Both the position numbers and the translations under genes were made by a program. Below, piece by piece: positions 31,713 through 42,263 of a DNA stretch of 64,000 nucleotides. Below the pieces are notes generated by a model. The model did not search any database and was not told where the DNA came from. It saw nothing but the letters and a program-made list of their open reading frames with translations. Source of the DNA: an uncultured Acetatifactor sp. (GTDB lineage Bacteria; Bacillota; Clostridia; Lachnospirales; Lachnospiraceae); assembly GCA_947595925.1 (NCBI GenBank), contig CANQEV010000004.1, positions 1-64,000 on the forward strand. Reading direction: 5' to 3'. Numbering within the stretch: position 1 is the first letter of the stretch; every line of letters begins with the position of its first letter.

Positions 31713-32981
31713 TTATTTCTTCTGCTGCAGGAAATCCGGGATCTTCAGGGATTTCTCGCTGACGTTGCTCTTAAGATCCACGGGCCTGTGAACGGCGGTC
31801 GAAGTCTGAATCACCGTCTTCTGCGCAGGAGGATTCTGGGGAGCAGCTTCCCTTGACGCGGTGGAAGCAGCCGCCCCCGTCATAACGCCGGGCCTGGAAA
31901 GGGGCGATCCGATCCCCTGGGTAAAGGACTTCTTTGCAAAGCTGCTGCTGAAGCTGGACATATTGTCCGTAATGCCGGTGGCGATCACCGTCACCGTACA
32001 GGTATCCTTCACGCTGTCATCATACTTTGCGCCGAAAATCACGTTCAGCTCTTCTCCGCAGAGTTCCTGTATGTAACTTGCGGCGTTGTTGGCGTCAAAC
32101 AGGGTGATATCCCCGGAAATATTTAAGATAATGTCGGTTGCACCCCGGATGGAAGTCTCCAGAAGAGGGCTCTCCACCGCCATCTTAACGGCGATCTCCG
32201 CCTTGTCGTCCCCCTCCCCGCGGCCGATGCCGATATGTGCGATGCCCTTGTCCTTCATGGCGGTCTGAACATCCGCAAAATCCAGGTTGATGATCGCCGG
32301 TACGTTGATCAGATCCGTGATCCCCTGAACCGCCTGCTGCAAAACCTCATCCGCCTTTTTCAGGGCGTCCGGCATGGTCGTGCGCTTGTCCACGATCTCC
32401 AGAAGCTTGTCGTTCGGGATCACGATCAGGGTATCCACGTTTTCCTTCAGCCGTTCAATTCCAGCGAGGGCATTGCTCATCCTGGTCTTTGCCTCGAAAC
32501 GGAAGGGCTTTGTCACGACGCCAACGGTAAGGCTTCCCTGATCCTTTGCAATCTTCGCGACCACAGGAGCCGCTCCGGTTCCGGTACCGCCGCCCATGCC
32601 GCAGGTCACAAACACCATGTCCGCGCCTGCCAGGGACGATGAGATTTCTTCCTTGCTCTCTTCCGCTGCCATCTCGCCGACCTCAGGCTTTGCGCCGGCT
32701 CCCAGCCCCTTTGTCAGTTTCTCGCCGAGCTGGATCGTCTTTGGAGCCTTGCACAGCCTGAGCGCCTGCTTGTCCGTATTCATCCCCACAAAATCGACAA
32801 GAGTGATCCCTTCATCCACCATCCTGGTCACAGCGTTGTTGCCCGCTCCGCCAACTCCTGCCACAATGATCTTTGCAGCCGCTTCCACTTCATTGTTATT
32901 TATTTCAATCAAGGGTCTGTCCTCCTTTACCTTGCTTTTATCCATATTAAATATCATATAATTATTTTCGGGAATTATCAA
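31713..32981 (-). CDS. ftsZ: Cell division protein FtsZ
   Basis: [13 protein letters not shown] ... [17 protein letters not shown]. Confidence 0.97.
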   Translation of the reverse strand: MIIPENNYMIFNMDKSKVKEDRPLIEINNNEVEAAAKIIVAGVGGAGNNAVTRMVDEGITLVDFVGMNTDKQALRLCKAPKTIQLGEKLTKGLGAGAKPEVGEMAAEESKEEISSSLAGADMVFVTCGMGGGTGTGAAPVVAKIAKDQGSLTVGVVTKPFRFEAKTRMSNALAGIERLKENVDTLIVIPNDKLLEIVDKRTTMPDALKKADEVLQQAVQGITDLINVPAIINLDFADVQTAMKDKGIAHIGIGRGEGDDKAEIAVKMAVESPLLETSIRGATDIILNISGDITLFDANNAASYIQELCGEELNVIFGAKYDDSVKDTCTVTVIATGITDNMSSFSSSFAKKSFTQGIGSPLSRPGVMTGAAASTASREAAPQNPPAQKTVIQTSTAVHRPVDLKSNVSEKSLKIPDFLQQKK

Positions 32982-33011
32982 CCTATTTTTTACAAAATTA
33001 AGATAAATAAT

Positions 33012-33752
33012 TTATTCAGACGGCTTAAAAATATATTTCCCGTTGGTTTCATCATAGGTTTCCATGTGGAGGATCCCCCTTTTGCCCTCCAGCGTTTCCA
33101 TAAATTGAGGAAGGTTCATGATCTTGTTTTCCAGGCGGCCCCTCTCGTTTCCCAACGCCACCTCCACCTCCGCAAAGTAAAGCGTGACGTCGTCCTCCTT
33201 AAAATGGATCCTGTCCGCCGAGAGTTCATACTTGTCCAGAAGCTTCGTGATGGTCAGAACGTCCTCAAACACTTTCGGATCCTCCACGGGCAGAGGTTGT
33301 CCCAAAACCGCGTAGGAAAAGGACAGTCCCGTAATCTGCGGGATCCCGGAGGTGCGGACGCTTGAATTTTCCACGATATACCCGTCCTTGTCAAAATACA
33401 TATAGGCGTCGAGATATTTGATGTAGCCGGCCAGCGCCTTCTCGTACACCGTGATCTTTACGGTGTCCGGCGCAAGGGCCTCCACCGTGACCGCGTCGAT
33501 GAACGGGATGTCTTGTACCTCCCAGTTCTTATATTTATGGGTGAGATACAGAGAATTTGTCCCCAGCACTTCCGGCACTCCCCCCGTGAGCATCTCCTGA
33601 ATCTCCTCGTCGGAGTAATGGAAGTTGCCGTCCACGTACACCGTGTTCACATGGTAAGTGCTGAGGATGTAATTCCCCGCATATAATGTCCCCGCTATGA
33701 CTGCCAGAACGCCAAGGCAAATCAAGATCCATTTTTTCCTTCGCTTATTCAC
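33012..33752 (-). CDS. ftsQ: Cell division protein FtsQ/DivIB
   Basis: Single TM plus POTRA-like domain, position in division cluster. Confidence 0.85.
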   Translation of the reverse strand: MNKRRKKWILICLGVLAVIAGTLYAGNYILSTYHVNTVYVDGNFHYSDEEIQEMLTGGVPEVLGTNSLYLTHKYKNWEVQDIPFIDAVTVEALAPDTVKITVYEKALAGYIKYLDAYMYFDKDGYIVENSSVRTSGIPQITGLSFSYAVLGQPLPVEDPKVFEDVLTITKLLDKYELSADRIHFKEDDVTLYFAEVEVALGNERGRLENKIMNLPQFMETLEGKRGILHMETYDETNGKYIFKPSE

Positions 33753-34998
33753 AGACTATCCTCGCTCCCAATTCCCTCAGATCTCTCGCAATATTTTCAT
33801 ATCCCCGGTCGATATATCTGCGCCCGGATATCACGCTTTCGCCTTCAGCGCCAAGAGCCGCCGCCGTCAGCGCAGCGCCGCCCCGAAGCTCCCGGGCCGA
33901 AACTGCCTTCCCCTTCAGCCGGTACGCGCCCGATACCCGGACCTCCCTCTCGCTGAGGCGCTCAATTTGCGCCCCCATGGACTGCAGATCTTCCACCACC
34001 CGGAAACGGTTCTCAAAAATACTCTCACAGATGATCGAATCCCCTTTTCCGGTACAGCTCACCGCAAGCAGCACGGACTGCAGGTCCGTGGGGAACCCCG
34101 GGTACACGTCCGTCCGAAGGCGGGGAATATTCTCCGCTCTCTCGGGACACTGGGCGTATATCCCCTCCCTGGTCACAGCCAGGCAAGCGCCCATTTTCTC
34201 CGCCGTATCCAGAACCGCCTCCATGTGCCGGAAGGGGGCGTCCTCCAGAAAGATGCTGCCCCCGGCGGCAAACCCCGCCAGGAGGTAGGTTCCCGCCACG
34301 ATCCGGTCCGCCGGGATCCGGTAAGAGCATCCCTTTAACGATCTGCCCCCTTCCACGGTCAGAACCGGCTTTCCAATCCCCCGGATATCCGCCCCGCAGA
34401 GGTTCAAAAACTCGCACAATGCCTGAACCTCCGGCTCCCGGGCCGCGCCGATGATCCTTGTTGTGCCCTCCGCAAAAACCGCCGCCATGAGAACGTTCTC
34501 CGTAGCGCCCACACTGGGAAACGAAAGCGTGATATCCGCGCCGCGGAGACGGTCAGCCCGTCCGGTGGTCGTCCTCTCGTTTTCCTCAAAGACCGCGCCC
34601 ATCTCCGCAAGCGCTTTCAAGTGCATGTCGATAGGCCGCTCGCCGATCACGCATCCCCCGGGATGTTCCAGCTCTACCTGTCCGCATCTGGCAAGCATCG
34701 GCCCCAGCAGGAAAATCGAAGAACGCATTCCTGTCACGGCCTCCCGGGGCATGCATCCGTCCGAGAGGTTGGACGTGTCGATGCGCAGTCCCTCTTTTTC
34801 CCATCTCGCCCGGCACCCCAGGCTCTCCAGGATCTGCAGCATGCCATACACGTCCGCGATCCTGGGGCAATTCTCCAGAAAGACCTGATCCCGTACCAGA
34901 ATACAGGCTGCGAGAATCGGCAGAGCCGCGTTCTTGGACCCCTGTATCCTGACTTTTCCCTCTAGTGCGATTCCTCCCTGCACCCGAATAGAATCCAT
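33745..34998 (-). CDS. murA: UDP-N-acetylglucosamine 1-carboxyvinyltransferase
   Basis: GGIALEGKVRIQGSKNAALPILAA ... DVYPGFPTDLQSVLLAVSC. Confidence 0.93.
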   Translation of the reverse strand: MDSIRVQGGIALEGKVRIQGSKNAALPILAACILVRDQVFLENCPRIADVYGMLQILESLGCRARWEKEGLRIDTSNLSDGCMPREAVTGMRSSIFLLGPMLARCGQVELEHPGGCVIGERPIDMHLKALAEMGAVFEENERTTTGRADRLRGADITLSFPSVGATENVLMAAVFAEGTTRIIGAAREPEVQALCEFLNLCGADIRGIGKPVLTVEGGRSLKGCSYRIPADRIVAGTYLLAGFAAGGSIFLEDAPFRHMEAVLDTAEKMGACLAVTREGIYAQCPERAENIPRLRTDVYPGFPTDLQSVLLAVSCTGKGDSIICESIFENRFRVVEDLQSMGAQIERLSEREVRVSGAYRLKGKAVSARELRGGAALTAAALGAEGESVISGRRYIDRGYENIARDLRELGARIVCE

Positions 34999-35065
34999 TC
35001 CACACCTGAACTGTTGGAAATTACTCTATTCTATGTCGAATCTTTTCATTTGTAGCCTGTTTCCT

Positions 35066-36223
35066 TTAATCCCGGAATTCGATGGAGCGCGCGACGCTCA
35101 GGACGAATCCCACCTCGATCAGAAGGAAGATGACCGAGGAACCTCCGTAACTGATAAAGGGAAGTGAAATTCCGGTGTTGGGAATGGTATTCGTCACCAC
35201 CGCGATATTCAGCACCGCCTGGACGGCGATGTGCCCGATCACTCCCACCACCAGCATGGCCCCGAAGAGGTCCGGCGCGTTGTTGGCGATGATGACCATC
35301 CTCCAGATCAGCACCACGAACAGGAAGATGATTGCCGCCGCCCCAAAGAGCCCCAATTCCTCACAAATAATCGAAAAGATCATGTCGTTCTGGGACTCCG
35401 GCAGGAAGGAGAGCTTCTGCATGCTCTCGCCCAGGCCCTTCCCCCAGATGCCGCCGCTTCCGATGGCGTACAGCGCCTGGATCGTCTGAAACCCCGTGTC
35501 CTCCACGTCGCTCTCGGGATCCAGCCACACCCGGATACGCTCCGAACGGAAACCGTCCAGCAGCGTCGTGTTCTGGATCAGAAGCACCAGTCCCACCGCC
35601 GCGGTGATCACTCCAAGTCCCAGAAAAATAAATTTTTTGTAATCCGGGCTGGCCACAAAGATCATGACCATGGAGATCGCCATCACGATCAGGGCGGAGC
35701 TTAAATTTTCCGTGATCTTCCAGATCATCAATGCAATCGGGAGCGGCGCTCCCAGCATCACCAAAAATCCTTTCAGCCGGCGGACCGAAGAACCCATCTT
35801 GCAGACCAGCACCGCCAGAAAGAGGATCATGGCCACTTTCGACACCTCCGCGGGCTGCAGGTTAAAACCGGGGATGCCGGTCTTAAGCCACCTCCTCGCA
35901 CCGTGGGATTCCACGCCCAGCGGGGTCTTCACCAGAAGGATCAGGACCACAGAGAGAAAATACCCCAGGAGTGCAAATTTCTCCCAGAAGTGGTAGGGAA
36001 TATAGGACACCACCACCATGGCCACCAGTCCCAGGACCGCGGCGATCCCCTGGCGCTGCAGGTAATAGGCGGCGTTGCCGTATTCGTTAAAGGCGGTGTA
36101 GGAGCTGGCCGAATAAATCATAAGCATGCCAAATCCCAGCAGAAAAAGCAGCACCACCCAGAGCGTGATGTCCGAATAATGCTCCGCCTTCTCCCCGCCC
36201 CGCAGTTTCTTCAGAAACGACAT
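35066..36223 (-). CDS. ftsW: Lipid II polymerase/cell division protein FtsW
   Basis: SEDS-family polytopic protein; GIWGKGLGESMQKLSFLPESQNDMIFSIICEELGL. Confidence 0.95.
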   Translation of the reverse strand: MSFLKKLRGGEKAEHYSDITLWVVLLFLLGFGMLMIYSASSYTAFNEYGNAAYYLQRQGIAAVLGLVAMVVVSYIPYHFWEKFALLGYFLSVVLILLVKTPLGVESHGARRWLKTGIPGFNLQPAEVSKVAMILFLAVLVCKMGSSVRRLKGFLVMLGAPLPIALMIWKITENLSSALIVMAISMVMIFVASPDYKKFIFLGLGVITAAVGLVLLIQNTTLLDGFRSERIRVWLDPESDVEDTGFQTIQALYAIGSGGIWGKGLGESMQKLSFLPESQNDMIFSIICEELGLFGAAAIIFLFVVLIWRMVIIANNAPDLFGAMLVVGVIGHIAVQAVLNIAVVTNTIPNTGISLPFISYGGSSVIFLLIEVGFVLSVARSIEFRD

Positions 36224-36225
36224 CT

Positions 36226-37653
36226 CTACTCCTCCTCATCCGAAAGGGCGTTGACGTAATCCTTGAACATCCTGCCCCTGGTCTCATAGTTCGGGAACAT
36301 GCCCCAGCTGGCGCAGGCGGGGGAAAGCAGGACCGCGTCGCCCGGCTCCGCCAGCTCCGTGCAGAGCTTCAGACATTCCTCGAAAGTATCTGCAAACCGG
36401 ATCCGGGTCAGGCCGTGGGCCCTCGCGCACTCCGCGATCTTCTCCCGGGTCTGGCCGATGAGCACCAGCCATTTCACCTTTCCGTCAAAACTCTCGATCC
36501 ACTCGTCGTAGGTATTCTGCTTGTCGTAGCCTCCGGCGATGAGGACGGTGGGCCGGTCCATGGCCTTGATCCCCTGGATGGCGGCGTCGGGATTCGTCCC
36601 CTTGGAATCGTTGTAATAGACCACGCCCCGCTTTGTGGCCACATATTCTATGCGGTGCTCCACCGCCTTGAATTCCCGGATCACGGCGAGAATGGTCTCC
36701 ATGGGGATCCCCAGTCCCTCCGCCATGGCGATGGCCGCCATCACGTTCTCCGCGTTGTGGATCCCCACCAGTCTCATATCCTTATGAATATCCATCAGGT
36801 CCGTCTCCGCCCCGTCAAACCGGCGGATGATGCGGTCCCCCCGCAGGAAATACCCTTCCTCCAGCTCCCTCTTCGAAGAAAAGAAGACGGCCCTGGCAGG
36901 GCATCTCTTTCCAAAATCCCGGGTGTATTCGTTTTCGTAGTTCAACACGCAGAGATCCTCCCGGGTCTGGTTGCGCGCCACCGCTTCCTTCGCCTCTATG
37001 TAGGCTTCCATGGTGTGGTGCCTGTTCAGGTGGTCCGGCGTGACGTTTAAGATGGCGGACACCCGGGGCCGGAACGTGTGGATGGTCTCCAGCTGGAAGG
37101 AGCTGAGTTCTCCCACCGTCACCGAGTCCGAACTGGTCTTTAACACTTCCATGGTATAAGGGTTCCCGATATTTCCCACTACGAAAGTCTTTTCCTCTCC
37201 CTTGTGGGCTTTCACGATCTCTCCCAGGAGCGTCGTCGTGGTGGTCTTTCCATTGGTGCCCGTCACCGCGGCGACCTGCCCTTTCTCCGCCAGATAGGCC
37301 AGCTCGATCTCCCCCAGGATCGCGGCTCCCTTTTCCCGCAGGCGGCACACCAGCGGACTGTCCGTGGGCACGCCGGGGCTCAGCACCACCGTCTGGATCC
37401 GGGCCTCCGTCTCCGGGGACAGCTCTCCCGTGACCAGGCGGATCTTTTCCCGCCAGTTCCCGTCGGATTTCTCTTTTTCTCCGGAGCCGCAGGCGTTCCA
37501 CGCTGCCGCCAGCTTCTCCTCCAGATCCTTAATGCTGATCTTGTCATTGCTGTCGTACAAGATAATCTCCGTGTCAAAGTGGGAAAGGAGCACGGCGGCT
37601 CCGATCCCGCTGATTCCCGAACCGATGATCAGGCACTTTTGTCCCTCAAGCAT
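36226..37653 (-). CDS. murD: UDP-N-acetylmuramoylalanine--D-glutamate ligase
   Basis: Mur ligase VTGTNGKTTTTTLLGEI, LNVTPDHLNRHHTMEAYIEAK. Confidence 0.95.
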   Translation of the reverse strand: MLEGQKCLIIGSGISGIGAAVLLSHFDTEIILYDSNDKISIKDLEEKLAAAWNACGSGEKEKSDGNWREKIRLVTGELSPETEARIQTVVLSPGVPTDSPLVCRLREKGAAILGEIELAYLAEKGQVAAVTGTNGKTTTTTLLGEIVKAHKGEEKTFVVGNIGNPYTMEVLKTSSDSVTVGELSSFQLETIHTFRPRVSAILNVTPDHLNRHHTMEAYIEAKEAVARNQTREDLCVLNYENEYTRDFGKRCPARAVFFSSKRELEEGYFLRGDRIIRRFDGAETDLMDIHKDMRLVGIHNAENVMAAIAMAEGLGIPMETILAVIREFKAVEHRIEYVATKRGVVYYNDSKGTNPDAAIQGIKAMDRPTVLIAGGYDKQNTYDEWIESFDGKVKWLVLIGQTREKIAECARAHGLTRIRFADTFEECLKLCTELAEPGDAVLLSPACASWGMFPNYETRGRMFKDYVNALSDEEE

Positions 37654-37658
37654 ATTTT

Positions 37659-39515
37659 TTAATCCTCCGATTGCGTCGTCTCTTCTTGATTATACATCTC
37701 AATTCCCAAATAGGGAAGTATATTTTCGTAAAGCTGGCGCAGGATGGGCGCCGCGATCTGTCCGCCGTAGTAAACGCCCTTCGGCCGGTTGATGATCGCT
37801 ATGGAGATGATTTCCGGGTCGTCCGCCGGTGCAAAGGCGAGAAAAGAGGATATGTACTGTCCCGTTCCCCGCGGCAGCGTCTGGCTCGTGGCCGTCTTCC
37901 CGCCGATGCGGTACCCCTCCACCGCGCCGTTTTTTCCGCCGCCCTCGCTGACCACCATCTCCAAGAGATAGCGCATGGTCTCGCTGGTCTCCGCAGAGAC
38001 GATGCCGCTCTCCACCGGGTAGTCAAACACGGTCTCCTCCCCGGTCTCGGGATCCACCGCCTTGATTCCAAAATGGGGCGTCACCCGGTTCCCGCCGTTG
38101 ACGATGGATGCGGCCGTGGTCAGAAGCTGCAGCGCGGTGATCTGAAAGGACTGGCCGAAGGAGACTGTGGCCAGTTCCACGTTCCCCATGTCCTCCATCT
38201 TGTGCATGATGGTGCCCGCCTCACCCGGCAGGTCCACCCCGGTCTTTTGCTTTAACCCGAACTGCTCAAAATATCCGTAATATCTCTCCACCCCCAGCCG
38301 GAGTCCCAGCGTGACAAAGGAGGGATTGCAGGAGTTCATGATGGCGTGGACAAAATCCTGGCCGCCGTGTCCCGTGGTCTTGTGGCACCGGATCCGCCGG
38401 TCGTCCACCATGATGTATCCCGGGCAGGAAAAAGTGCTCTGGGGCGTCACCACCCCCGCCTCCAGCCCCGCCGCCGCAGTGATGATCTTAAAGGTGGAGC
38501 CGGGCTCGTAGGTATCGTTGATACAGGCGTTTCTCCAGATGCCGTTCAGGATCTCCTGTGTCTCCTCCTGGCTGAGAGCTTCCCTGGCCGCCGCCAGATC
38601 AAAGTTCTCCGCCTCCGGAGTCTTCTTTTTGAGGAAATCCGTCAGGGCGGCGTCCGTCACCTCATAGGGCTCGTTCAGGTCAAATTCCGGCACGTTCGCC
38701 ATGGCGTAGAGTTCCCCGTTTTTGGCGTTCATCACGATGATGGACACGCTCCTGGCCTCTTTTGTCAGCATGGCCTGGGTGGCAAGCTGGGTGGCGTAGC
38801 TCTGGATGTTCAGATCCAGGCTGGTCACAAGATCCTTTCCGGCTATGGGTTCGATCCGGCGCTCTCCCTCCCGCTCCACCTCGATCCCCTTGGCGTCGGT
38901 GACGGTGAGGATCTGCCCCTTTTTCCCCTGGAGATACTCTTCGTATTTCACTTCCAGCCCCAGGATCCCCTGATTGTCCGAGCCGGTGAAGCCCAGGACC
39001 TTGCTGGCGAGCTCGTTATAGGGATAAAATCTCTTGTAATCCTCGTCGACCTTGACCCCGGCCAGATCGTATTCCCGGATCCGGTCCCCGGTCTCTTTAT
39101 CCACGTTGCTCTTGATCCGTTCCATGGAGGAATACTTTTCCACGCGCTTGCGGACGTATTCTTCCGACAGGTCCAGCTCCTTGCAAAGGACCCGGATAAC
39201 CTCCTCCCGGTCCTGAATCTGGTTGTAGATCACCGAGACGGTGCAGACCGTCTTATTGTCCGCCAGCGTCAGGCCGTTCCGGTCCAGGATCCTTCCCCGG
39301 GCCGCCTTGATGCTCCGCTCCCTCTCATGGAGCTCCTGGGCCTTTTCCGCATAATGCTGTGCCTGAAACACCATAAAATATGTAAGTCTGCCGAACAGGA
39401 ACAGGCAGATTCCCGCGAGCAGGAAGAAAACGATCGTGATTTTTATCCTGTGATAATGCCTGCATTGGCTCCGGAGAAGGTCCGGCTCCTGCGCCTCTTT
39501 ATCCTCTTTCAACAT
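37659..39515 (-). CDS. Class B penicillin-binding protein (first copy upstream of murD)
   Basis: SxxK YEPGSTFKIITAAAGLE, SCN MNSCNPSFV, KTG IGGKTATSQ. Confidence 0.92.
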   Translation of the reverse strand: MLKEDKEAQEPDLLRSQCRHYHRIKITIVFFLLAGICLFLFGRLTYFMVFQAQHYAEKAQELHERERSIKAARGRILDRNGLTLADNKTVCTVSVIYNQIQDREEVIRVLCKELDLSEEYVRKRVEKYSSMERIKSNVDKETGDRIREYDLAGVKVDEDYKRFYPYNELASKVLGFTGSDNQGILGLEVKYEEYLQGKKGQILTVTDAKGIEVEREGERRIEPIAGKDLVTSLDLNIQSYATQLATQAMLTKEARSVSIIVMNAKNGELYAMANVPEFDLNEPYEVTDAALTDFLKKKTPEAENFDLAAAREALSQEETQEILNGIWRNACINDTYEPGSTFKIITAAAGLEAGVVTPQSTFSCPGYIMVDDRRIRCHKTTGHGGQDFVHAIMNSCNPSFVTLGLRLGVERYYGYFEQFGLKQKTGVDLPGEAGTIMHKMEDMGNVELATVSFGQSFQITALQLLTTAASIVNGGNRVTPHFGIKAVDPETGEETVFDYPVESGIVSAETSETMRYLLEMVVSEGGGKNGAVEGYRIGGKTATSQTLPRGTGQYISSFLAFAPADDPEIISIAIINRPKGVYYGGQIAAPILRQLYENILPYLGIEMYNQEETTQSED

Positions 39516-39627
39516 GAAAACCTCATAAACAGGGATCATTTAACTGTATTCCCGATTTTATGAGGTTATTCCAGTTCAGCCGTCCGCTTTCTCGAAGGGA
39601 CTTCCAGGGCGGCCGAAATTTTCCTTT

Positions 39628-41787
39628 TTAATCCTCCAGAGCGGAATAACTGCCGTTGATCGGATCCCCCGTCTCCGGATCCAGAAGTTCCCCCGTATCG
39701 GGGTCCTTGAGATAACCGGTGGCCGGATCCACGGGGAACTGCTTCCACACGGGATCTTTCGCCTGGGGCTGCTGCTGATCGTCCGTCTCCGGCTCGTCAG
39801 TTTCGTCGTCCTCCTGCTCCAGGGCCTGTCCGTACTTCAGCGTGTTCTCCAGCTTGCGGTCTTCCAGTTCCTTCGCTTCTTTTTCGCTGAGTTCCTCCGT
39901 CATAAAGATGTTCAGGTAGGGAAGCGTCTCTGTCAGCACGTTTCTGGCGATCTCCTGGGCAAAGGTGGACCGGTCCTGGGCCGCGTCGTTCACACGGTCC
40001 ACGACTACGTAGATCGCTATCTGGGGATTGTCCGCCGGCGCGTATCCGATAAAGGAGACTACGAAATCCCTTCCGTCCCTGGGATAGGTCTGGGCGGTCC
40101 CCGTCTTTCCGCCGATCATATAGCCCGCGGGTCTCGCGGACTTACCCGTTCCGTCCGTGACTACCGCCTCGGAAAATTCCCGGATCGTGGCGGAGGTGGA
40201 CGCGGAGATCGTCTGCTTTAAGATGCGGGGTTCGATATTCTTTACGGTGACGCCGCTGGAATTCGTGATCTTGGAGACCATATGCGGCTCGTAGTAATAC
40301 CCGCCGTTGATCAGGGAGCAATAGCCCGCGATCATCTGGATCATAGTGACGTTAAAGTTCTGACCGAAGCTGTAAGTCGCCAGGTCGTCCGCCGCCAGTT
40401 CATCCGCCGTGCGGACGAAATCGATGGTGCGCAGCTCCCCCGCCAGATCTATGTTGGTCTTCAGGCCGAAATTAAAGGCGCTCTGGTATTTGCTGAAGGA
40501 GTCCGCCCCCATGATGGCCGCGATCTTCATCATCGCCACGTTGCAGGACTTTGCCACCGCCATCTTCAGGCTCAGCGTCCCGTCTCCCCAGCGGTTGTGA
40601 CAGTGGATGTTGTGGGCCCCCACCTGCAGGGATCCGCTGCACTCATAATAGGATTCCTCATCGATCGCGTTGGTCTCCAGCGCCGCCGCCACGGTGAAGG
40701 GCTTGAACGTGGACCCCGGCTCGTAGGAGCTGGCGATACAGTAATTCTTCCAGAGATAGTTCAGATTGATCAGGACCTCGTCGTCGCTCATGCTGTCCAG
40801 AAGGGCCTGGTCGATATAATTTCCGGTCTTCTGGACCTCATAGGTACCGTTCTCCCTGTCCACCTGCATTACCTGAGGACTGCCCAGAAGCGCCGACTCA
40901 TTCTTGGGATCGTTCGGGTTAAATGTTGGATAGCTGGCCATCGCCAGGATCTCCCCCGTGTTGACCTCCATCACGATACAGCCCAGATTTTCCGCGCCGT
41001 TTCCCGTGTGATAAGCGTCCGCGTGCTCGTCGTTAAATTTTTTCAGATACTTCTCCACAATGGCCTGGATGTTGGAGTCTATGGTGCTGTGAATGGTATA
41101 GCCGTCCACGGCGGGTTTCACCGTCTTCTGAAGGTTCAGATCGTCGTCCAGATAACCGTATCTTCTGCCGTCCGTGCCGTTCAGCTCGTCATTGTAAAAC
41201 TCCTCCAGTCCATACAGGCCCTGGTTGTCCGTCCGGGTATACCCTATGACGTCCGCCGCCAGGGTGCCCCCGGGATACACCCTCTTATACTCTTCTTCGA
41301 AATTGACGCCCCGGATATTGCTGTCCTCACTTTTCATCGCCACGAATTCGCTGATCTGATCGTAGGTCATCCGCTTCTGGACAAGATGCCACTGATTGTT
41401 TGGGTTTTCCGTGACAAAACTGCGGATGTCGCTCATATTCAGATCCGGGAAACAGGTCCCCAGCGCTTCCAGGGTGGGCTCCAGGTATTTATTGTCCCTC
41501 GCCGTCATCACCGAAGGGTCTATGATCAGGTTATACACCTTCTCACAGGTCGCCAGCTTTACGCCCTTGGCGTCCACGATATCCCCCCTCCGGGCCGGCA
41601 GCGTCTGGGAGTCATAGGATCTCTGGGACAGCACCTGCCTCTGATAATCCGCCTCGTTGTTCCTCACAAGCCAGATCAGTCTCCCCATAAGAAATACAAA
41701 GGCCGCCAGTACCAGAATGTATAGTACCAGGACCTTTTTTTGACTGTAGTGATTGAATTTTTTTACCTTCGCTCTCTGCAAGATCAA
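39628..41787 (-). CDS. Class B penicillin-binding protein (second copy)
   Basis: SxxK YEPGSTFKPFTVAAALE, SCN AKSCNVAMM, KTG IGGKTGTAQTYP; DPxTG-rich C-terminal tail. Confidence 0.93.
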   Translation of the reverse strand: MILQRAKVKKFNHYSQKKVLVLYILVLAAFVFLMGRLIWLVRNNEADYQRQVLSQRSYDSQTLPARRGDIVDAKGVKLATCEKVYNLIIDPSVMTARDNKYLEPTLEALGTCFPDLNMSDIRSFVTENPNNQWHLVQKRMTYDQISEFVAMKSEDSNIRGVNFEEEYKRVYPGGTLAADVIGYTRTDNQGLYGLEEFYNDELNGTDGRRYGYLDDDLNLQKTVKPAVDGYTIHSTIDSNIQAIVEKYLKKFNDEHADAYHTGNGAENLGCIVMEVNTGEILAMASYPTFNPNDPKNESALLGSPQVMQVDRENGTYEVQKTGNYIDQALLDSMSDDEVLINLNYLWKNYCIASSYEPGSTFKPFTVAAALETNAIDEESYYECSGSLQVGAHNIHCHNRWGDGTLSLKMAVAKSCNVAMMKIAAIMGADSFSKYQSAFNFGLKTNIDLAGELRTIDFVRTADELAADDLATYSFGQNFNVTMIQMIAGYCSLINGGYYYEPHMVSKITNSSGVTVKNIEPRILKQTISASTSATIREFSEAVVTDGTGKSARPAGYMIGGKTGTAQTYPRDGRDFVVSFIGYAPADNPQIAIYVVVDRVNDAAQDRSTFAQEIARNVLTETLPYLNIFMTEELSEKEAKELEDRKLENTLKYGQALEQEDDETDEPETDDQQQPQAKDPVWKQFPVDPATGYLKDPDTGELLDPETGDPINGSYSALED

Positions 41788-42254
41788 TCCTCCACCACTT
41801 TGCGCATATAATCCACGCCTTCATCCACATAAGTAACGATCTGGCCTTCCTGGGCGTACGTCATCCCCAGCTCGCCGATGGCGATTCTTTTGATCTCTTC
41901 CATGTCAATGCTGTTGTTGATGCGGCTCCACTCCTCGTCGTTGTCCATCTTCAGGTCGTTGAGCTGCTTTTCCAGCTTGTTGATCGTATCCACCTGGCTG
42001 GTGACCATGGCCTCCAGCTTCACCCGGTACATGAGCATGGCAACCATCATGCCCATGCACACTGTCAGGACCACTATGTACGCGGTACTCCAGGCATACT
42101 GTTTCGCGCGGTTTTTCCTCGTGATCTCGCTGGCGGTATGACGGGCGGGAACTTCCTCGAGCTGGCGTCTGATGTCAATCTTTGGCGCGGCGCTGCCGTT
42201 CACGTAATCTCCGTATCTGTAATTTCTTCCTGCTCTTCTAACGTTCTGTGCCAT
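41784..42254 (-). CDS. FtsL-like cell division protein
   Basis: Short single-TM protein with coiled-coil, between rsmH and the PBP genes. Confidence 0.75.
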   Translation of the reverse strand: MAQNVRRAGRNYRYGDYVNGSAAPKIDIRRQLEEVPARHTASEITRKNRAKQYAWSTAYIVVLTVCMGMMVAMLMYRVKLEAMVTSQVDTINKLEKQLNDLKMDNDEEWSRINNSIDMEEIKRIAIGELGMTYAQEGQIVTYVDEGVDYMRKVVED

Positions 42255-42263
42255 GATCCTCTC

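Noticed and set aside
39631-39732. LPxTG-type sortase sorting signal on the second PBP
   Set aside because: Motifs are DPxTG, repeated, and lack the downstream TM helix and positively charged tail.
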